Shown here in pieces: positions 25,916 through 38,688 of a stretch of 64,000 nt of DNA. This DNA comes from Phylloscopus collybita (taxonomy: Eukaryota; Chordata; Aves; Passeriformes; Phylloscopidae): positions 21,844,001 to 21,908,000 of the forward strand of contig JAJNNQ010000040.1 of the NCBI GenBank assembly GCA_027886175.1, read 5' to 3'. Numbering within the stretch: the stretch's first letter is position 1; the number at the start of each line of letters is the position of its first letter. The translations under genes and the position numbers were made by a program. The notes under the pieces were generated by a model. The model was not told the DNA's origin. It made no database searches and was given only the letters and a program-made list of their open reading frames with translations.

Positions 25916-25988
25916 AACAGAACACTGATTTTGCATTATTATAAACCAGGGGTTGACAGCAGAATACCGATTTTGCATTATTATAAAC
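25916..25988. repeat. Small direct duplication
   Basis: The 20-base stretch gattttgcattattataaac occurs at 25927-25946 and again, exact, at 25969-25988. The sequence just before each copy is also related (cagaacact and cagaatacc). The offset is 42 bases, consistent with one local tandem duplication followed by drift. Confidence 0.8.
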
Positions 25989-28900
25989 TGAGGACTGAAA
26001 GTTACTGCTGCCTGGCAAGTGTTCAGCAATCAGTTGTTGGCAGTCTCAGTTAAAAGGCCAAGAACTGGGAGAGCAGGGAATACACATCTCTCTGTATGAA
26101 AGTCTCTCCAGTCAGTGTTGAGAAATACTTCAGCGCCCAGAGAAGGGGCTGAGGGTTAGGCTTCCCATCATCACTCCTGCATCACAGAAGAAGAAAATTT
26201 GAATTTTCAGAGTGGGCAAACCTTCACATCCCACGAAACTCAGGCTTTAAAATAATTACAGAGAAAATGGCAGACCTGTAATAAAAGCCTGAAATGCTGA
26301 CAGGATAAGCAAACAGTCACAAGCAGGGAGCAGGGACTGATTTTTTTTTTTTTTCACCTCTTTCCAGTTCTACTGTAGAGCTGAAAAGGATGAAGTGGCC
26401 AACAAAAATTCCACTTCTGTAATTTTCCACTGTGTCTGCAGAATGGTTCTTTAAATGCCTCTTGACCTTGAATGCAAAAATAATCTGTCCTTTATCTGTC
26501 ATGTCTTCTCATGGCCTGGCTTAGAGAATCAAATTTACATCTTGCCTTACTGTGGAGCTTCTTGTGATAATGAATTCAAGCAAGTAAGTACCTGTGCTCC
26601 AGAAATGCATTCCTCTTCTCTCTATGAAACGAGGAATGCAGATGCCTTTTGCCTGTCACTTGCCATTTGGCTCTGACCTATGGGCACCACCACCCTGTAT
26701 CAGATCTGGCCCAGAAATCCACCCCTCCCTTCCACTCAAGGCCTATGTGCTTTACAGTAATGAAGTACTCAGGCTTTTGAAAACTGAAAACCTCATGTCA
26801 TTCTCATGCAATAACACACATTTCTCCATCATGGGTCTATGGAAAACAACACTGCCCTTCTACACCTCCACCATCAGTAGTTTAAAAGAAAATGCCCCAG
26901 AACAGTTGAGACCACTGTAATTATTTTACCCATTTTCAAAAGGCCTCTCAAGCATCACGGAGAGTGCACTGACTTTCCCTGTTGAACACTGAGTTGCGCA
27001 AAACTGATGATGGCAGCCATCCTATGTCCTCTCAGCAGCATATAGTCTACAAGCAACGCTGCTGGACAGCAGAAGCCACTGGGCTTTTTCTGTGCAAGAA
27101 CTGCTATTCTGGGTTTCTTTTTGTCAAGTCATGAAGGCAGGAGAAACAAATGTCCTCGACGTCTACAGGGGGCCACTCAATTGCAGCTCTGAAGAAGAAC
27201 CTCTGATTACACGCTCTCTAGCTGATGCTGGATCAGTGTCAGCAGAAAGAGCAGCGAGCTGCACTCTGCCCATCATGTACAAAATGGAGACAAATATATT
27301 GGAGAAATTGCAACTTACCAAGGGAGAAAAACTGATGAACTTCACTCTCTTACTTTGGTCTCAGGACCTGGTAAAGATGTCAAGACATTAGAGACACATC
27401 CCTATTGTGTCTCTGAATGAACTTCTGGAAGGAATCACACTCTGGTAAGGAAACTGCTGCCAAGGCAATCCCAACTCATATGGTCAAAACAATTTCATTG
27501 CAGTCCAAACATTAAGCTTCACATCCCCTGTACAGATCTATCCTCAGTTTGGCCTCCTCTTCAAGCCAAAAGTTTATTTATGCCTTAACAAAGCCACCTT
27601 TTCAATCAGGTAGGTATTTACCCTCATCTACTGTGCCATGAAATATGTCTGGGCGTGACATTAAGTGCCCCAATGAACTGGCACTCTTCTGGCCAACATA
27701 AAGCTTAAGGGAATTTCTTGTAATGCCTTCACTGTCTTGGAAAGAATCAGATGTAGCTTATTGTAGATTAGTATTTCACTGATTCATTTCACAGGTTTTT
27801 AATGAAAAAGTTCGCAGCAAGACCCAGCACCTGGACACTTTCAGGTTAGTCTGTTTCCTGCAAGGTAGGAATGTGTCTTAAGTAATACTACCAACTTGTC
27901 AAGTGAGGGGGGAAAGAAAAAAAGGCATAAACATTTGAAATGCACACACTATCTCTGTATCAAATTTTTTTGTAAAATAAAAAGGAACATCTCTCTAACT
28001 TAGAAATATGTTGGGCATTTAATTAGTTTCATCAAATAAATGATTCTGCCCTTGGAAAGTGATGATGCATGATGGTATTTCTGAATCTGGTTGATCTAAC
28101 CATGATACAAAGTGCCAAGGAAATCTATTATTACTCCTGTGACTGTGTTTCCTCCAGGTAGCTCAGAAATTCCTGCAGCACTAGAAAGAGGCTGTTGATC
28201 TCACTCACCAGCCCAGTGCCTGCAAAAAAGCCAAGAAGGAACATCAGAGACATAATGTCCTCCATGGGGGGATCCTGTTAATCCAACACAGAGCTGACAC
28301 CTTAAAAAGTCCTGGGGACCCTTCACCTAAATATTTTCAAGGGCTGCTATAAAATGTGAAAGGAACTTTGCATCATTAAAACGTTCTTGACCTCTTGGCA
28401 CACAGTAACATGTGCTGGGAGTGGTAAGTGAGGGAGTTTGCAGCGTGATGCCTGCGGTTGAAAAACCTGGCAATGCCTCATGATAGTCCTCTCCCTCTCC
28501 ATTTAAGGTCCTCTTCACTGCCAAGCCTACACACAGAGCACAGGTGGTATTATGGACAAGTACAGGTTAGACAGATCTACAAAAGTGTTCTTAATCCTTG
28601 ACACATGGAGCAGCCAGTGCAACACTAAAAAAAGGACACACCTTTGGCTTTTCTCAGATCACCCATCCCCAGCTGTTGCCAATAGCTGTACCCTGACACA
28701 CCAATAGCTGTTTATCACCTGGTAGAAGGCATGAAAGCCGATGCAGTAACCCCACAGCAGGTGAGTTGGTACAGTGTTTTCTGGGCTCCCTGGCAACTGG
28801 ATGTGGTTAAAATTCCCACACTGACTACTGCAAACTGTGTCACCTGCTGAAGATCAAAGCATTGAAGGATCTGCCCTTTTCCAAAACAAAAAAATTAGAG

Positions 28901-31900
28901 CTTCTTTGAGTCTTAGTCTTCTTCCTTTAAAGCACAACTGGGAAACCTGAGCACTGAAACTGTAGAAAAAGCAATAACCAAGAAAAACAGCCAGGTGATA
29001 ATGAGAGTTATGATATCCTGTAGAAAGAAATATATTTGCAGGACTGGGCCAAAAGAATAGCTTGGAAAAACTCTGGGGAGCAGGGAAAAGGAAATGGAGG
29101 TGAAGGCAAGAGTGTGTTAGTAATTAGATTAGAACAATAAGTCTAACTATCATTTATTTGCTTTACTTGGTGTTTCAGTTCCCTGGATAGGAGGTTAAGA
29201 ACACATAGGAATAGCAGCTGTGGCATCATTTTCAAGACAATCCCTGGGAAGCTGCCCAAAACACATATGCTTAAACAATGTTAGGGGAGGCAAAAGCATC
29301 GTCCTTCCACAAGGTCCTGATTTTTTGCAACAATAAAACAGACCCTGCATTTCTCAGGTAGCTTGGGGCTAATTCCAGACTCCTGGCATTCTGCTTTTCA
29401 GGTATTTCTTATCAAGTTCAGATATGCATACTATTTCTTCCTTACTTTCCACTTTTTGTCTGGAGGTGACTGCCGTTCAGTTATGGGAGTCTGTGAAGCT
29501 CAGTGATTAATTTTTAATTCCAAAGTTTTTGCATGAAGGATTAGGCCCTGTAAATATCCATACTGTGACACAGAAAAGTACTGCAAAAAAGAGTCTCTAA
29601 ATAATGTGATCCCTTAAGCTTTAGATGGGTGACTTTACTTTTAATTTTTAGTCCTCAAACTCTCAAAGCAAAGCCCACATTGACATCTTCTACAGCCTGA
29701 TTTGCTTTATTGACCCTATTTCTCTTTCCTACACCAACTTTTCTACCTTGAAACCACATTTGCTTGGCTCTGCTCACTCACTTAGAGAAACATAGAGTCA
29801 GTAGTTTTAGGCACAGGGCTCACACCAAGATCCAGTGCCAGGTGACTTCCAGCCACAGGGCCAAAGTCAGAAAGGTTGGGCTGCATTACCAAGTCCTGCT
29901 GGCAGCACCCCACTGCCCACAGTAGCCACCTCTAGTCTGCTGCTATCAAACAAAATGACATCTGTTGTCTTAGACAGTACAAATACTGATTCTTCAGTAG
30001 CCTTGTTCTTTTCAACTGAGGCAGGTGAATTCAGCTGGCAGATCAATGGGTAGTCTCTTTTGGGAGAGGAAAGGGCTGGAGGTGATAGTTTCTTTATCCA
30101 ACACAAGGGCACGAGAATGAAGCTGCCACTAATAACTGTGGTGACAAAATACAAAATTCAAATAAGCAAAGGTTTTCCCTTTTCCTGGAAACAGCTACAT
30201 TTATCCACACACTGAAACAGTAGCTAATTTCACAAAGATCTTCACATATTTGTATAAATGGCTTTTTAAATGGCAATATTATGAGAAATTGAAAGCAAAA
30301 GCTTTATTATATACATCTATATTTCTATATAACTCAGTTAGTCAGTTTCTATTAATATTTTACAGGATGCGTCTTCTGGGATTATCATATTACTTACATG
30401 TACATTCATACCCATTTAAAGATAATGGAAAGTTGTGATTAATACAAGTGTATTTTTCTCTTTATGAAGAGGAGAATTTTCAAACACTTTTATATCAGGA
30501 TTTTATTTTTAAAAAATTTGGGGAGGATAATATTTAGAAGACTAGTTTCCAAAATACATTTTTCTGCAAGGTGTAACTAGATTTTCCAAATCAGTTCCAC
30601 TAAAGAGGCAGAAAACTAGCCCTACCCTGCTGGTTTTATTGCTTATAAAACATTGCAGGTACTACTGGATATCACAGGAAAGATTTAATAGCTTCTGTCA
30701 AGCCTAAATTTTGTCACCAATCCCTGCCATTTTCCAGTAGCAGAAAGCTGTGGACTTAAATGTTAGAGATACTCTGGTTTTCAAGAATAAACATTTCTCC
30801 TCAAACCCTTTACAAAAATGTTATATAAAGTTGTGCCCTCCCATGCAATGACAGAATATCCTTCCAGACCCACGAGAGTCTCCAGGAGATCCTTCCCATA
30901 GGTAATTTACTCCTGTAAATTCTGTGCTAGGAGGATCTTGCACACATCTCTGAAGTTCCTGTGCTAATAAATGCTATCAGCTGCAGAACTAGTAGATGCA
31001 GAGAATATTTGTAGACATGGAGCTTACATCCTAAGATGCAAATCTTGATTTGACTGGAAGATATATATTTAAAAATAACACCTACTTATAGCCAAGGCCG
31101 AGTGGCTGCATGGATAAATGATATCTGAGAGCACAACAGATTTCTGTGTGAGAGGAGGAGGAGGAGTACTTTCAGGACCTGCAATTTAGCCAATACCAAT
31201 GCCTGCTACTGTTTCCCAATTAGCCAAAAGAGGGGGCTAGTTCATTCCTTTTTTACATGATTTTAAAGAAACATGTTTCTACTTCCTGACCTTGGGTTAT
31301 TGGAATATTTCTGACAGAAAATGAGCTGGAATCTTCTCCGGTAGCACCTTTATTACCAGCAGATTGACTCACAGTGAGGACCTTTGCTTTCCGTTTTGTT
31401 CACAACACTTCCACCTGCATGACTGTGCTTCATAATAAAGGCCTCCACCTAACCACAGTAGCCCACATCTCTGCTAGACCATTTAATGGTACCAAATAAA
31501 CTGCATCCAGCAAAGTCCTGTTGGATGGTGCATGTTCAGCAATGGGAATGTGTGTTTGCCTATAGGCCAGCAGAGAACCAGGAGCAGAAATGTTGTTGAG
31601 CAAGTTTCAGCATTAAACATCTTAGACTTATTGCTGTGATTATACTAATTGCTCATCTTCCTAGTGGGAGGTTGCAGGAAGCTGTTTTGAAGTAATCAAG
31701 CTGAGATGCAGTCTTCTATTTATAAGAGGCCTAGAAATCTTACTCTCCCCAAAAGAGCATCTAATTGAATCTCTAAAAAAGAGCAGATACAATTTCTCTT
31801 TCTCCTCCTTGGAATCTCACACAAGAGTTTGTGACTTCATTCTTCCTCACCGTGAATGTCTGTGAGCGATGCTGCCTGACAGTACCACAGGCAGTGCTTG

Positions 31901-33792
31901 CTCTCCCCTTTTCCCAAGCTTTGATCGCACAGCAAAACCTCTGCACCTCTGTAGGAACTGCAGGATCATCTAACAGAGCAACATGGTGCCACGTATCACC
32001 CAGCTCCTAAGTACAAAAATAAACTGTTGTATTTACATCAAGGTTTTTTGGCCCAAAGCAGCTTAATGTTGTGACAAATGTGTACAGCACCAGTTAAAGA
32101 GTAGGTCCTGGCTGCCATACAGTCACAGCCCCAAGGAAGCTCTCCCCCTCAACTGACGGGAAAGGGGAACTTGGGTCAAGAACACTTTGATCTATGCTGA
32201 TCACAATAAGGACCACTGAACATTTTTTCTCACTCAAGACCTTTCATAGCAAAAACAACAACAAAAAAAAAGGCCAAAAGTCTTGTATTTACCTCAGACA
32301 AACGAAGGCAGAGCCCAGAGCCTGCAGGATTTTAAGGAACATTTCTAACTGAACTATTGAAAACCTTGGTGTGATAAAGCCAGGGTAGCCTTCTACAGAG
32401 CAACAAGATCATTCAGCTGAGATGAGGTTAAATTTCATCATAGATTACTGGCAGGACTTTGCTGTTGTAGATAATGTTCTGTTTGGGGTTTTTTTCCTAG
32501 TTCATGACTACAGTTTCTTGGTAAAACTGGGCACGTATTCTTAATAAGTTGTTCCAGGAAAGTCAAAACTACTTGATAGCAAAGGTTATGTTTTGCCCAA
32601 TGCTTTCAACCAAAGAAAAAGAAAGTGGAAAATCTAAGTGAACTGTTCTGACATTTCTGAAGCACTTCATTTACAGGCACATGCAATAAACACAAAGGAA
32701 ATAAAGAGCTAAATCCATGCTGGTACTGAAGAAAGTAGCAGAAGTGATTTTTTTTTTTTTACAATAGATTCGCTCGTAGGGATTTTACGGAGGCTGAACA
32801 AAACTCAGGTTAAAATCCCTCCTCAGCACAAGGGGATTTTAAGGCATGTGTTTTATCTCCCAAGGAAATATCTTACTCACTGACTGCTCTGTAAGGTACC
32901 CTGGGGTAGAGAAAATGCAAGAAAGACAAGATGCCTCTTCAGTTTATATTTGCCTTGAATATGAATATGGATTTATAGGAGGGGCTTTAAATATTAATTA
33001 CGATAGCTTAAGAACTTGATTCTTTAAATTCTATCTAAGGGCTTTCTTACCTAAACACTGGTATTTCTGGATGTAGGCCCCATCTCACCAAATATTTCCC
33101 AAAAATGGTACAACAACATCAACAGGACTGTGGATAAAAACACATCCCAGACTAGCATGCATGTCAAGGCATCTTCCTGGCAGATGAGGTATCACTTCAA
33201 ATCACCTGTGGCAAAAGGATCCCAATTGAGGTTTCCTACACTGTGTATGAATGCCCCACAGCTGAACTTTTCAGGGAGAGGGATTGATGCCTGTGTAAGG
33301 CCTATTTTTAGATATCCACAGATACCGGATGCTGAGACACAAGAAAAGAGGGGTTCAGAGAGCAGAACTTAGCATGGAAAACTGGCAGGATTAGGGACTA
33401 CTATTTGATTGTTTTATTAGAGAGATTCATAGGAGTCAGAGGCCAGGGAGAAAAGATTGCTCTTGAAATGGGATTTGAAGACAGTCAGGAGGTCACCGAA
33501 GCGAACAGCAGGGTATCTTTTACAGAAGCTGATATTCACAGGAGAAAGACTAGGAGAAAATGGTTCAAAATTAAAAATCCTCATCTCCCTCCATACATCA
33601 TCACAAATCAATACAAAACAAGTAATTCACAGAAAGAGGCAATTTTGTGTGTTTGTTTGCAAGCCTTGATGGATCTATTGGCTGGAATGCCTATTGTTCC
33701 TCTCCTTGACATGACACACACGGCATAGGTATCATGATGTATATAAACCATGAAAAACTCCAGTGTGTTTCATTACCATGAGAAATGAAGGG
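25989..33792. other. Unique non-coding sequence
   Basis: No gene or repeat family recognised. A T16 or longer run lies at 26340-26355, and a T12 run near 32749-32760. A 44-codon ATG open frame on the minus strand (28131-28265) encodes a hydrophobic segment followed by GTGLVSEINSLFLVLQEFLS; it is discussed as a finding, not called as a gene. The open frame at 27092-27391 (plus, 99 codons) has no domain I recognise. Confidence 0.5.
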
Positions 33793-33815
33793 ACTGGCTG
33801 CTTTTGACAGCCAGT
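33793..33815. repeat. Short perfect hairpin
   Basis: The arms actggctg (33793-33800) and cagccagt (33808-33815) are perfect reverse complements around a seven-base loop cttttga. Too short for a microRNA precursor on its own. It is a possible DNA or RNA stem with no assigned role. Confidence 0.7.
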
Positions 33816-35454
33816 GATGCTATTAGCTAGCCTTTTGCGTTGGTAGCTGAAGAAAATTCAGTCAACATATTTTAACCTTCTGAGCAATCCCAGCACACTG
33901 TGATCTTACCAAAGCAGCTGATAACAACAGAAGCACAAGCTCTGCGTCAGACAAACAGCAGCTGGGGGAAGGGAGCTCTGCTCTCATTCCTCCCCCACGC
34001 CAGCCCAGCTTGTAGATCAAGCTTGTCATCCCTTTCAAGGCAAAAGGCATTGACAACATCTTTCTTCCTCAAATAACAGAGAGGGAAGGGAGCTTACCAC
34101 TGCACTGGATTACAGAGTGGCGAAATACACTAAAGCACTGGACAGCTGTAGGAGAGCACAGGGAGGACAGCCCAAACCTACCTGATGCTGGGACTCCAGC
34201 ATAGACCTTGCATTATATACTGAATTAGGCCCTGCTCCAAGACAAATCGTGAACTCTGCTGACTTAATTTCAGCTCTTCTCTGCAGCCTTTCATTAGCAG
34301 TTGTAAAGGTTCCTTCTGAGCTCTTTCAAAGTAAGGAAACCCAAGTGGTCTCCAATTTCAATTGTGCACTGTGATGAAAGTAGGCTGTCTGGGAGGAAAA
34401 GGGGGGTAAACTGTCCAGCCCTTTGAGTTCAGTCTGGGACTCACATATGTAGGAGTGCAGGAATTCCTCAGCTTTGCATTTGGAAATGGGCCCGGGTCGG
34501 AAAGTAAAAATAGAAAAGTGTGTATGCAATTCTAAGAAGCTCAGCTGCAAGGAAGGGAGGAAAAAGTTTCCTGTAGACCTTGATTCAAACTTTTTCAGAA
34601 GTTTCAAGGACAAAGATGAAGCAGCTCCAGGGCTCCATTTAATTTTGGAAGTTGTAATTCATTTTTCTGTACAGTGGAAAACTATTCCAAACCTAATGGA
34701 TTTTTGTTCTCTTAATCTTGTTTTATAATTTACTTTAATAAAAAACCCCAAACATTTAGGCAAAATATCCCTATATAATTTACATGATTATTTTATGTCA
34801 GGACCAGATTTTATCTGTTAGCCTTTCAACACAAGAAAATGAGAAAATATCTGCTAAATGAAGAGAATTAACAGTATATAACACTGTTTCTTTAAGCTCT
34901 AGCCTTAGCAGAGAGCAGCTGTATCATTTCCCTCAGGGAATACAGTTCTGCTTCCTTGCTCAGATCCCAGAATGGGTGGAACAGGTTTGCATGAGTACAT
35001 GTATCAAAGAGAACTGAGCTTAGAGCAGGATGCAGAAATTATCTATATATGTAAAGCTCATGCAAATTCCCTGTAAAGACCCTCTACCTTGAGAAGGTAA
35101 GTACAGATGAAACCAAGGAGTAACAACATGGGATTAAAATATCCATCTCTTGATCCTGTCTGCTTGGTGATGGATTGTGAAGGACTCAGCCAGCAATACC
35201 TGGCTGTACACATAACTCTCTGTGTGTGTGTATGCAGATACAGCTACACAAAAAGGAAGCAGCTGCAGGTGGAGACACAAAGGCCAGGACACCACTGCCT
35301 CATTTTTTTTTTTTCTTTTTTTCTTCCCAATAAATAGCCTGGCTCTACTGCGATTGCTAAAGTAAGAAGCACAAAAAGCAGCCCTGCTGATCCTCCTTTT
35401 CCATTTCACCGTGAAACTGGACTTTTAAACCTTTCCCTGCCACTCCTTGTCCCT

Positions 35455-35501
35455 GGGCATGTCCTTATTCCTCCCATCACAGAGCATGCCAGGGCATGCC
35501 C
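35455..35501. promoter_or_regulatory. Cluster of three p53-family type half-sites
   Basis: The half-site consensus is RRRCWWGYYY. gggcatgtcc at 35455-35464 matches at all ten positions. gagcatgcca at 35482-35491 matches at nine. gggcatgccc at 35492-35501 matches at ten. The last two abut with no spacer, the arrangement favoured by p53, p63 and p73, giving 19 of 20 matches. The first lies 17 bases upstream. The match is seen directly; binding or regulation is inference. Confidence 0.4.
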
Positions 35502-35989
35502 AAGAATACCACCCTGGGTAGAGTAATTTAATTTTGCCTATCAAAAGCAGCCTGGAGGTAGCTCTGCAGCAGGGCCTCAATGGCCTTCCCATGCCAGTCA
35601 CCAGGAGCCAGGCTGCCTTGTCTCTTTGGCACAGCACAGGACCAGCATGGGGACAGGGTAGTTGCAGGTGAGAGGGACACAGAAGATCCCTTTGCCAGGC
35701 TCCTTCCCATCATTGGCAAAATCTACAGCATCCCTGGACAGCTAAGGAAAAGCTGGGCTTTGCTTAGGACTTACTAATCCAAATAGGATAAGGTCATCTT
35801 CTTGGACCTTTTCTTTTTAGCTGTATTTTTATATCAACACACAAATGAGGAGGAAACATAACTGCAGAACCCCAGAGGAAGGACACATGCGTGGGAAAAT
35901 GCATGCACTTTCAAAAAAGTTAACAGCACTGTCAATTTACTGATGTCCATTTTGATCCAAGATTCCATTCTGATCTTATTTCACAATTT

Positions 35990-36030
35990 GGGGGGGGGGG
36001 GGGGGGGGGTGTGGGGGGTGTGGGAGGAGT
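35990..36030. repeat. Poly-G tract with G-rich extension
   Basis: Twenty consecutive G (35990-36009) followed by TGT, six G, TGT, three G, A, two G. This has more than enough G-runs for a G-quadruplex on the plus strand, and would be an i-motif C-tract on the minus strand. Runs like this are hard to sequence, so the exact length may be wrong. Confidence 0.85.
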
Positions 36031-37838
36031 AACAGTTATAAACTAATTTTACAAGAAACACAAGCATTCAAAATTTCAAACAGATCACATATAAACAGCA
36101 GAAATGTAAGAGCAGCTTTTCAGCAGTTCTACTTGCAGAATCAGAGTGGACTATAGCTTAAATGAATAAATAAAAATACCAGTAATTTTATTGAATTATG
36201 TTGTTCAGTTTCAGTTTTGTTTCCCAATTCAAGCAGTCTAGTGATTGATATATTATTGTGAATTTGTGGATTGTGTCTGTAATTAATGTGTTTTGGAATG
36301 ACCCCTGGAGAGAAAATCAATACTGGAAATAAGAGACCTCCAGTGATTTGGACTTCTGACTCTTCTACATCAGTTTTCAAGTGGTAAAAATTTCTATTAA
36401 GAACAAAAATCATCCCAAAATATGAACAGTGACAGTTTCCACAATTCCTCACATCCTTGAATGTTCTTACAAAGTACTTCCTGACTTTCAGACTCCTTGG
36501 AACAAAGGCAGATAGGGGGACGAATCAAGTACGCATTTTCCAAAAAAGGTTTCCAGCCTTGATCGCCTCAAAGCCACAGGCTAAATGGCATACAAAGAAA
36601 ATCTATGAAGAACAAACTGCCTGTGAATACTCTTGATTTGGGAAGGAGTCCACAGATCAAAACCCATTAATCTCTTCTTTTACAATACAGTAAGGCAAGA
36701 TCTGCAACGTTCATCTTTCAGCATTCAATCAGCAGGAAGCTGAGGCAATGTGGTCCTTTCTCCTCACTTTCAGAGTGGTCCATGAAGCCAAGCCCTTTCA
36801 TTTGAGGGTATGGCTGGATGGTAAATCTCTTTGTCTAATATTGTACTATTGAAAGTTTCACCATTTCAATCACTGATGAGGCCAGTGCTGCTAAAGTAAT
36901 GCAGGTGCTGGAGGTGTCCCTAAATATCCCTATCACCTTCTGGTCTATGTCCTAGAGAAGCAGCATGACCATTGTCTTGCCCTTGGTTTTCACATTGCTT
37001 ATCAATTCCAAACAGAAACCCTGAACTAGATCTCTTCAATTCTAGTGGAGAATTTTCTAGCTATGTAGCCAGAGTTTTCCAATCAGTCTGTCACTATTTT
37101 ATTAATTTAGAAGTCTCAAGCTGGCACTAGTTCATTCACTTCCCTCATCTGTGCTGCAACAAAAGAGACAGAGTTTAAATTTGCACAAGCGTTTAGTGTT
37201 GCTGAGTCACAGTTACTGAGCTCCAGTTCGGTTTTGCTGCTTTCAAACATCTTTTACTGTTTGTTATGAAATGGATGTTGCTCTGCTGTGAGGCTAACTG
37301 GGGAAGGACAGCCTAAATTTTACTGGTGAGCAACTTCAGTACTTTAGAGGTAAAGATGAACAAATTACTTCAGCTGCAAAAAATGAATATACATGCTGTA
37401 AAGAGAAATTACTCAAATAGTTAGTATGTATAGGGCAGATGATAGTAAAAGTCAGAAGTGTCACTGTGACAGAGCTGCTAAAGTGGAATAATATTTATAC
37501 ACTGCAAACAGATTTATACTGCTGAGAAAATTTGACTGCTTTTGGGAATAAACCTTGGAAATATGTTCCTATGCAGGCAGCACAGTGGACAAACAAACAC
37601 TTAGGTGTGAAATAAAATGATATATAAAACAATATAGAAGGGCTCAAATGGGAAAGTGAGAGGTGGATATTCTGTATCATCACTTCTCAAGCCCCTCGTT
37701 TAAGGAAGGGTGACTGGGGAAAATATTTACTACTCTTTTATTATAATCTCAGTGCCCCAGAAGAGGGAAAGTGGGTACACCAAACTTAAGGAAGTTGGTT
37801 GGAGGGGAGATTACAGTCACAGTCACATCCTCCTCTGA
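36031..37838. other. Unique non-coding sequence
   Basis: No gene or known repeat family. Contains one MAF/AP-1 type motif at 37200-37210, listed separately. Confidence 0.5.
37200..37210 (+). promoter_or_regulatory. MAF / NF-E2 / AP-1 type motif
   Basis: tgctgagtcac matches the left arm and core of the MAF recognition element TGCTGAGTCAGCA and contains the AP-1 core TGAGTCA and the antioxidant-response pattern in reverse. A single short motif occurs by chance often, so function is unproven. Confidence 0.2.
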
Positions 37839-38489
37839 CTGCTAGTCACCAGCACCCAGTTCCAAAAGCATATCCCTTTACTCTTCCAGTACCAAGCCTG
37901 TATTAACAGCAGCCTAACTGTGACAGGAGGTGCCGGCGTTCTGTGTGCTGTGTTCAGCTCTCAACAGCAATGCCACTCGAGTATGGATCAAAAACAAGCA
38001 GTGGTTCAAGCCAATGGTTCAGCCAATCCTGTGTTCTGTTCTGGGCAGAATGTGCTGTTTAGAACACACGGAAAAACAGGCAGCACTTCAGCACTTGTAA
38101 AAAACGCTAAGAACAGCGCACATATGGCTGTTTGTTGTTTATTGAGTTCCAATGGTATGTTCAGCAACTTGCATGGGAATCTTCCAATGAAATTATTTAA
38201 GGCATTCCAAGATATAGCATCTCATTTTTCCACCCCAATATTTACAGATTGGCCTGATTCCTTAAGCAGGCTCCAGCTCTTACAGACTGTATGGAAATTT
38301 TACCAGGAGGATGTATGGGATTGTTCATCCTTCGCATCTGTAGCCAAATGTCTACATGTCAGCCTGTCCCATGGATACACAGTTTTCCCAGTTCTTTTGA
38401 ATTTGCAAGGCCAAATTGTTCTGCTTTGTACTAGTTCAGAGACTCACCTGATTCCACTGGTTTTATTCCCAAGATCACTAGGCGGTTAA
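37839..38489 (+). other. Longest open frame in the window; coding status unproven
   Basis: The plus-strand frame stays open from just after a TGA at 37836-37838 to the TAA at 38487-38489, about 216 codons. The first in-frame ATG, at 37983, sits in a good initiation context (A at -3, G at +4) and leaves 168 codons. The predicted protein has no domain, signal peptide or family I recognise. Its C-terminal third is leucine- and phenylalanine-rich (for example SHGYTVFPVLLNLQGQIVLL). An AATAAA lies at 38673-38678, 184 bases after the stop. No intron signals or TATA box stand out. It may be chance in a locally less AT-rich stretch, a lineage-specific gene, or an exon of a non-coding transcript. I lean towards chance. 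Confidence 0.15.
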
Positions 38490-38686
38490 AGGGAAGAACA
38501 AACAGGACAAATGCATTCCCGGTGTAAGCGGATGAAACCTTATAACCTCATTTTTCCTCTGCCCCCATTTTAGAACTTGTCAGTTGAGCAGCAGCTGTTT
38601 ATACCAATTATGAATTTGGCCTAAGATATAGAAACAAAGCAGCAGATTATATTCCATAGAGAGCACATTAAAAATAAACAATGCAT

Positions 38687-38688
<2 letters not shown>
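38490..38688. other. Short non-coding spacer
   Basis: Follows the open frame above and includes an AATAAA at 38673-38678 just before the GT microsatellite. Confidence 0.4.

Noticed and set aside
31095..31105. aggccgagtgg resembling the A box of tRNA-Leu or tRNA-Ser
   Set aside because: No B box (GGTTCRANNCC) follows at the right distance and no cloverleaf can be drawn.
36720..37040. Stretch suspected of being a retrocopy or LTR piece
   Set aside because: No terminal repeats, poly-A tail or recognisable protein fragment could be found.
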